64,000 nucleotides of DNA, taken from positions 56,404,879 to 56,468,878 of the forward strand of contig CM054182.1 of the NCBI GenBank assembly GCA_028829895.1, given 5' to 3'. How positions within the stretch are numbered: position 1 is the first letter of the stretch; every line of letters starts with the position of its first letter. The DNA is from Sinotaia quadrata. Lineage: Eukaryota; Mollusca; Gastropoda; Architaenioglossa; Viviparidae. Under the pieces are notes generated by a model. It worked only from the letters and a program-made list of their open reading frames with translations. It had not been told where the DNA came from and did no database searches. This document shows positions 59,361 through 64,000 of the stretch, piece after piece. A program made the translations under genes and the position numbers.

Positions 59361-59784
59361 GCACTAGACATACAGTAAGCAATGTATGTGTTCTTGTTTG
59401 TAAACTGACTTCTCGAGAGTGCACTAGACATACAGTAAGCAATGTATGTGTTCTTGTTTGTAAACTGACTTCTCGAGAGTGCACTAGACATACAGTAAGC
59501 AATGTATGTGTTCTTGTTTGTAAACTGACTTCTCGAGAGTGCACTAGACATACAGTAAGCAATGTATGTGTTCTTGTTTGTAAACTGACTTCTCGAGAGT
59601 GCACTAGACATACAGTAAGCAATGTATGTGTTCTTGTTTGTAAACTGACTTCTCGAGAGTGCACTAGACATACAGTAAGCAATGTATGTGTTCTTGTTTG
59701 TAAACTGACTTCTCGAGAGTGCACTAGACATACAGTAAGCAAAATATGTGTTCTTGTTTGTAAACTGACTTCTCGAGAGTGCAC
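59361..59784. repeat. Perfect 60-bp satellite, seven units
   Basis: Seven head-to-tail 60-bp units beginning GCACTAGACATACAGTAAGC and ending ACTTCTCGAGAGT. Units 1-6 appear the same; unit 7 differs at two bases (AAATATG for TGTATG). Because 60 is a multiple of three, two minus-strand frames stay open and give 20-residue repeats (VHSREVSLQTRTHTLLTVCL). Each unit contains one CTCGAG (XhoI) site. Homogeneity indicates very recent expansion. Confidence 0.97.
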
Positions 59785-60256
59785 GTTTGAACTGATTTTA
59801 CTTTTACAGCATTTTAATAATAACTAGTGGTGTGTGTAGATGTGGTGTGAGAGTGAGTGCGAACACATCTCTACAGTGTTTGATGAGTGTTTGTAAGAGA
59901 AAATAACGGTTAGTGGGGTAAATGAAAAGAATCCAGGAAATTATTCATTTAATGAAGACTCTTTTTTTCTTAGTAGATAGGAAATCTAGTTTTCTCGCTC
60001 TCTTTCGCACACTCTCTCTCTTCTTTCCTCACCATCTCATTCCAAATCTTCCATCATCCTCTCCGTCTTCCTCTTTTCTCTTCCATCCTCTCTACTTTTG
60101 TCCTACTATTCATTTTTCCCATTGTTCCTTCGAGTCCTTCTCTCTCCATCTATCTCCAGTTATACTTCCTTCCGTCTTCCTTATGCTTTCTCTCTTATTC
60201 ACTCTCATTTTCTATCCGTTTCTCTCTTTTTCAAATACACACAATTTCTCTCTCTC
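59785..60256. other. Pyrimidine-rich non-coding DNA
   Basis: A strongly pyrimidine-rich stretch (TC/TTCC words) at about 59990-60250 leads into the CA array. Its open frames are Ser/Phe/Leu-rich low complexity. Confidence 0.5.
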
Positions 60257-60313
60257 ACACACTCACTCACTCACACACTCACACACACACACACACACAC
60301 TCACACTCACTCA

Positions 60314-60367
<54 letters not shown>

Positions 60368-60396
60368 CACACACACACGCACACTCACTCACTCAC
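60257..60396. repeat. (CA)n/(CACT)n compound microsatellite
   Basis: CA arrays interrupted by ACTC units, ending in CACTCACTCACTCACAG. Confidence 0.93.
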
Positions 60397-60829
60397 AGTA
60401 TTTTTGCCTGCACCACAATCAAACCAACCTCTGACTTTTCCAAGGCGCTAAGCGACCGATAAGTATGAAGTTACGCCACACCAAAGAGTGCCACATTACC
60501 CAGTTATCTTTCCTAGACTACCATAAGGCGGCGTTGTGGTCGCTGGTGCTTTCTCGTAAAAGATCATGAAGATTACTAGTAAGAGGGGAAAAAAGTCATG
60601 TTTTGACCGCATTGTTTGTTCTAAATAAAAATCACGTTGCCAACAAGTATTCATACCTGCTCGTGATCTACCCACAATTCTGCAGTTTAGTTCGACTTTC
60701 ATATAAATAAACACTCTTTTAGTCATTGAAAACCCATTTATTGGCTTTTGTCTCGTTTGCATAACACTTTCCATGTCAGCCGTATTTCCATGAAGCCATC
60801 GTTTTCTTCTGGCCGACAAATTCACACCA
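60397..60829. other. Non-coding DNA
   Basis: Unique sequence. The minus-strand ORF at 60496-60825 has no recognisable domain. Confidence 0.45.
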
Positions 60830-62085
60830 CACTCCTAGTCATTCACCACTTTGTCATTCACCATTCTTCTAGTCATTTGCCACTTTCTCTGTCATTCACA
60901 TTTTTTCATTCACCATTCTGCTAGTCATTCACCATTTTCTAAATATTTACCACTCTCTTAGTCTTTCACCACTTTCTCTGTCATTCACCGCTCTACTAAT
61001 TATTCATCACTCTCCTAGTCATTGATCATGCTCATTGTAATTCACAATTCTCCTAGTCATTAATCACTTTTCTAGACACTCATCAGTCTCCTATTTTTCA
61101 TTGCTACGTTAGTCCTTCACAACTGTCGTTTATCACTCTCATATTCATCATGCTGTGAGATAACTTACATGCCTGGTTCGGCGTTACAAATAAAAACAAG
61201 CAAACAAATCAAAATAATAACAAATTCACATTCATCTACCAATTTCTTTTATAAATTCCTTACTCTCATTTTCATTCATTACTTGCATAATATTTTCCAT
61301 TCTTATTTACCACTCTCCAAGACATTCAATACTCTCCTTGTCATTCATGAAAGTCCTTGTCATTTACTGTCTCTCCACAGTCAATCCCATTCTCCAAGAT
61401 ATTCAATACTCTCCTTGTCATTCATGAAAGTCCTTGTCATTTACTGTCTCTCTCACAGTCAATCCCACTCTCATATATTCATTAATTTCCTTGCTTTCAT
61501 AATCAGTCATTATTCTCTTAGCCAATCAATGCTCTTTATTGTTCAGTACTCTCTTACTCAATGACCACTCTGCCGGTTATCAGCACTCAATTCAGCATTC
61601 TCTTCGGCATTCATTACTCTCCTAGTCATTAACAGTGCTCATAGAAAATGACCACTCTCCTAGTCATTCACAGTGTTGATAGAAAATGACCACTCTCCTA
61701 GTCATTCACAGTGTTCATAGTAAATGACCATTCTCTTAGTCATTCACAGTGCTCATAGAAAATGACCACTCTCCTAGTCATTCACAGTGCTCATAGGAAA
61801 TGACCACTCTCCTAGTCATTCTCAGTGCTCGTAGACAATCACCACTCTCCTAGTCATTCTCAGTGCTCACAGACACTGACCACTCTCCTAGTCATTCTCA
61901 GTGCTCATAGAAAAATTATTACTCTCCTAGTCATTCACAGTGTTCATAGACAATGTCCACTCGCCTAATGATTCACAGTTCTCATAGACAATCACCACTT
62001 TCCTAGTCATTCGCAGTGTTTATAGGCACTTACTCTCCTAGTCATTCTCAGTACTCATAGACTTTAATTATTGTCCTGGTCGTTT
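60830..62085. repeat. Large minisatellite: about 19-bp degenerate part and 37-bp regular part
   Basis: Left part (60830-61600): short units around TCATTCACCACTCTCCTAGT at irregular 18-25-bp spacing, with a 70-bp internal duplication at about 61315-61460 (AATACTCTCCTTGTCATTCA). Right part (61600-62085): a regular unit of about 37 bp containing GACCACTCTCCTAGTCATTC and AGTGCTCATAGAAAA, about 13 copies. The 37-bp unit looks like an extended version of the shorter word. Confidence 0.85.
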
Positions 62086-62274
62086 TGCACTCTCCTGTCC
62101 TTCAGCGCCATATTCAGCGTTTCGTTGGTTATGTGTTTTTAGTATACATGTCATTTATTACGACTGTAAAGGTTATATTGTTTAGTCATAGTCATACAGT
62201 GGGCCTACTATATCCAACTGACATTGTTCCTTTTTGTTTATATGCTTTGGCAGTATCCTGTCATTGACGTCCTA

Positions 62275-62497
62275 CACTGTGGTAGTGTCTCGTCAGTTAA
62301 GGCCTACACTATGGCAGCATCCCTTCAGTTAAGGCCTACATTTCCTACAATGTAGCAGTGTCCCTTCACTTAAGAGCTACACTGTAGCAATGTCCCTGTC
62401 AATTAAATTATAAATTTTACTATAATCATTGTAGCGGTGTCCCGTCTGTTAAGGTCTACATTTTCTACAATTTAACAATGTTCTGTCTGTCATATAG
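62275..62497. repeat. Degenerate repeat left of candidate exon 1
   Basis: Three to four units contain GTCCCTTCAGTTAAGGCCTA, CACTGTAGCA and ACATTTTCTACAAT. Confidence 0.7.
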
Positions 62498-62567
62498 TCC
62501 TCCTTGGCCTGTGTGGAATGTGGACACTGTCTCCTTTGTGGAAGTGAGTGTGCCATCCAACAAGAAG
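62498..62567 (+). CDS. Candidate small exon (weak)
   Basis: A 70-bp stretch with an acceptor-like TTCTGTCTGTCATATAG before it and a strong donor AAG|GTACGT after it. Two frames are open. One reads PPWPVWNVDTVSFVEVSVPS and leaves in phase 0; the other is Cys-rich (ACVECGHCLLCGSEC) and leaves in phase 1. I recognise neither. It lies between two short repeat blocks. It could be a chance pair of splice sites. Confidence 0.25.
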
Positions 62568-62574
62568 GTACGTA

Positions 62575-62715
62575 CCTTCGTCATTTAATAGCCTGAACTG
62601 TAAGAGTAGTGTCCCATAATCATTTAAAGCCTGCACTGTAAGAGTAGCGTCCCATAATCATTTAAAGCCTGCACCTTAAGAGTAACATCCCCATGTCTTT
62701 TAAAGCCTTCAATGT
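62575..62715. repeat. About 39-bp tandem repeat, three units
   Basis: TCCCATAATCATTTAAAGCC and TGCACTGTAAGAGTAG recur three times directly after the candidate exon's donor. Confidence 0.88.
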
Positions 62716-62815
62716 GAGAGCGTCTGGTCTCAAAATGGAGGCGAAAAGGTCTTTCAGATTCTGTTCTTGTCAGCGAAAGGACACTCCTTGCTTTTGCTCC
62801 TACCTTTTAATCCAG

Positions 62816-63014
62816 CTGCCCACCGGAATCAAAATCTAACATAGACAAGAACATCACCAGAGCATCAGCCCTTACCACTCCTATGCCCTTCTCAGGGCAA
62901 GAAGTGCAAGAGGAAGAGAAAGAAATAGTCAAGAAAGAAGCTCTGATGAAGAAGCCCAATAGTAAAAACGCAATACCACTCGTTACACAATACAGTGATA
63001 TTCCGAGATACTGA
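62816..63014 (+). CDS. Candidate terminal exon (weak)
   Basis: Begins after a strong pyrimidine tract (CTTTTGCTCCTACCTTTTAA then TCCAG). One frame is open for 65 codons to TGA: CPPESKSNIDKNITRA, GQEVQEEEKEIVKKE and ending YSDIPRY. It is Lys/Glu-rich, with no recognisable domain. AATAAA at 63225-63230 lies about 210 bp after the stop. The frame needs a phase-2 donor upstream, which the candidate exon at 62498 does not supply in an open frame; joined in phase 0, that exon would instead end quickly at LPTGIKI. At least one of the two calls is therefore wrong or an exon is missing. A minus-strand hydrophobic ORF over the same bases is probably its shadow. Confidence 0.3.
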
Positions 63015-64000
63015 AGTCCCATATGAAAGAACAATAATACTCAACGACTACTGAACTGAGTTGGACAACCAAGAGCACGAACACATGGCCTATGTTTATG
63101 GTCTGTCTCTATTCAGTGTGACGTGTGCCCCACGTGTGAGTTCACAAGTGACACCATGATGCTGTGCATACATATTATCACAAGAAATAATGCATTATAA
63201 ATAATGGTCGTTAATGAGTTCAATAATAAAAGGGCCAACGCGAGTCGATACTCTCCTTTTGTTTCAATTTTGTTTTCTTGGCCTCCTTCCAGACGGCACC
63301 AAGGTTTGTTTATTGTTGTTGTTGGGGGATGGGGGGTATTTGTAAAAGTGCTTATCGAGGACTTCGTCCAGCCCATTGATCAAGCCTGCTTTTGGTGGCA
63401 TCAGGACAACTGTCTGTGAACTATTCCGAATAACTAGGGGCACATTACTCTGACAGGTTAAGAACAACAAGAGCAACGAACACAAAACTACTCTTCATGA
63501 AGCTGAATGATGAACTTAGTGCGAAATCGGCTTCGGTCTGTATAATCAACAACAGGACAACAACTGGGACGTAATGCCCTTCTTTTAATTAGCATCTGCT
63601 GCTTAACTAATTTGTTGTAAACAGGAACTAAACTTACACCTCATCACACGTTTGTGGACGCATTCGGTACAGGATTTTGTTTTTAAATAATCCAAATATG
63701 TCTGTTGATAAAAGATGCACTGTCGTTTCACACACAAAAATCACCGAGACCCAGCCGAGGTTATTTGGCAAAGGACGGTAAATAATATATTTACGCAAAT
63801 ATAGTAAGGACCAAGAGCAGATCACTGCGAACATAAATACTTGATTATTCTCCTCGTCCCTTGCATGCATGTAATTGATTGCATTTCTGAGGCTGACAAA
63901 TCGCATTGCCCGCTAGCAGGTGTAAAATATGAACGCGAAAGGTCACAACTTGTTTCTCTTACAAACACCCGGACTTTTAGTTGTTTATGCATGACCCCTT
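63015..64000. other. Right end of window, non-coding as far as visible
   Basis: Unique sequence with a GTTGTTGTTGGGGGATGGGG run near 63315-63338. ORFs at 63113-63485 and 63634-63906 show no recognised domain. Nothing supported. Confidence 0.45.

Overview
The window is animal nuclear DNA: AT-rich, intron-rich, loaded with microsatellites and minisatellites, with little coding sequence. It looks like a lophotrochozoan, most likely a mollusc. That is an inference from the gene structures, the Gmr1-like retrotransposon and the repeat style; no ribosomal or mitochondrial marker is present to prove it. Only two host genes can be read with confidence, both split by introns, and both were assembled here from splice sites and reading-frame phase.

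Left end, + strand (3037-7204): the last three coding exons of an inward-rectifier potassium channel (Kir/KCNJ family). They encode the cytoplasmic C-terminal domain. The exons for the N-terminus, both membrane helices and the pore are not visible and probably lie left of the window. 7.2-20.9 kb has no recognised gene and consists of unique AT-rich DNA with several tandem arrays.

Middle, - strand (52318 down to 22107): a complete three-exon coding sequence for a BMP9/BMP10-like TGF-beta ligand of 563 residues. Exon 1 carries the signal peptide and first part of the prodomain, exon 2 the rest of the prodomain, the furin site and the start of the mature ligand, and exon 3 the rest of the cystine knot. 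Introns 1 and 2 are about 18 kb and 10.5 kb and hold most of the minisatellites. A decayed duplicate of part of exon 3 sits just ahead of exon 3. A 1.1-kb minisatellite begins directly after the stop codon, and its unit resembles the end of exon 3.

Inside BMP intron 1, in the opposite orientation, lies an apparently intact and very young LTR retrotransposon (41236-49737). Its two 1.7-kb LTRs look identical apart from the last few bases, and it is inserted in a GAAA microsatellite. One 1478-codon ORF encodes Gag, protease, integrase, reverse transcriptase and RNase H in that order. Integrase before reverse transcriptase is the Gmr1-type order, copia-like order in a Ty3/gypsy-type element, and is the most striking object in the window.

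Right end: 55.6-58.3 kb holds at least three decayed 3' fragments of a non-LTR retrotransposon with an R2-type zinc finger and restriction-like endonuclease (PD...D), bordered by TAA/TTA microsatellites. Part of the zinc-finger region has been amplified into a 43-bp satellite. A perfect 60-bp satellite follows at 59.4 kb, then a 1.25-kb minisatellite at 60.8-62.1 kb and two weakly supported candidate exons at 62.5-63.0 kb. No tRNA, rRNA or CRISPR array was seen.
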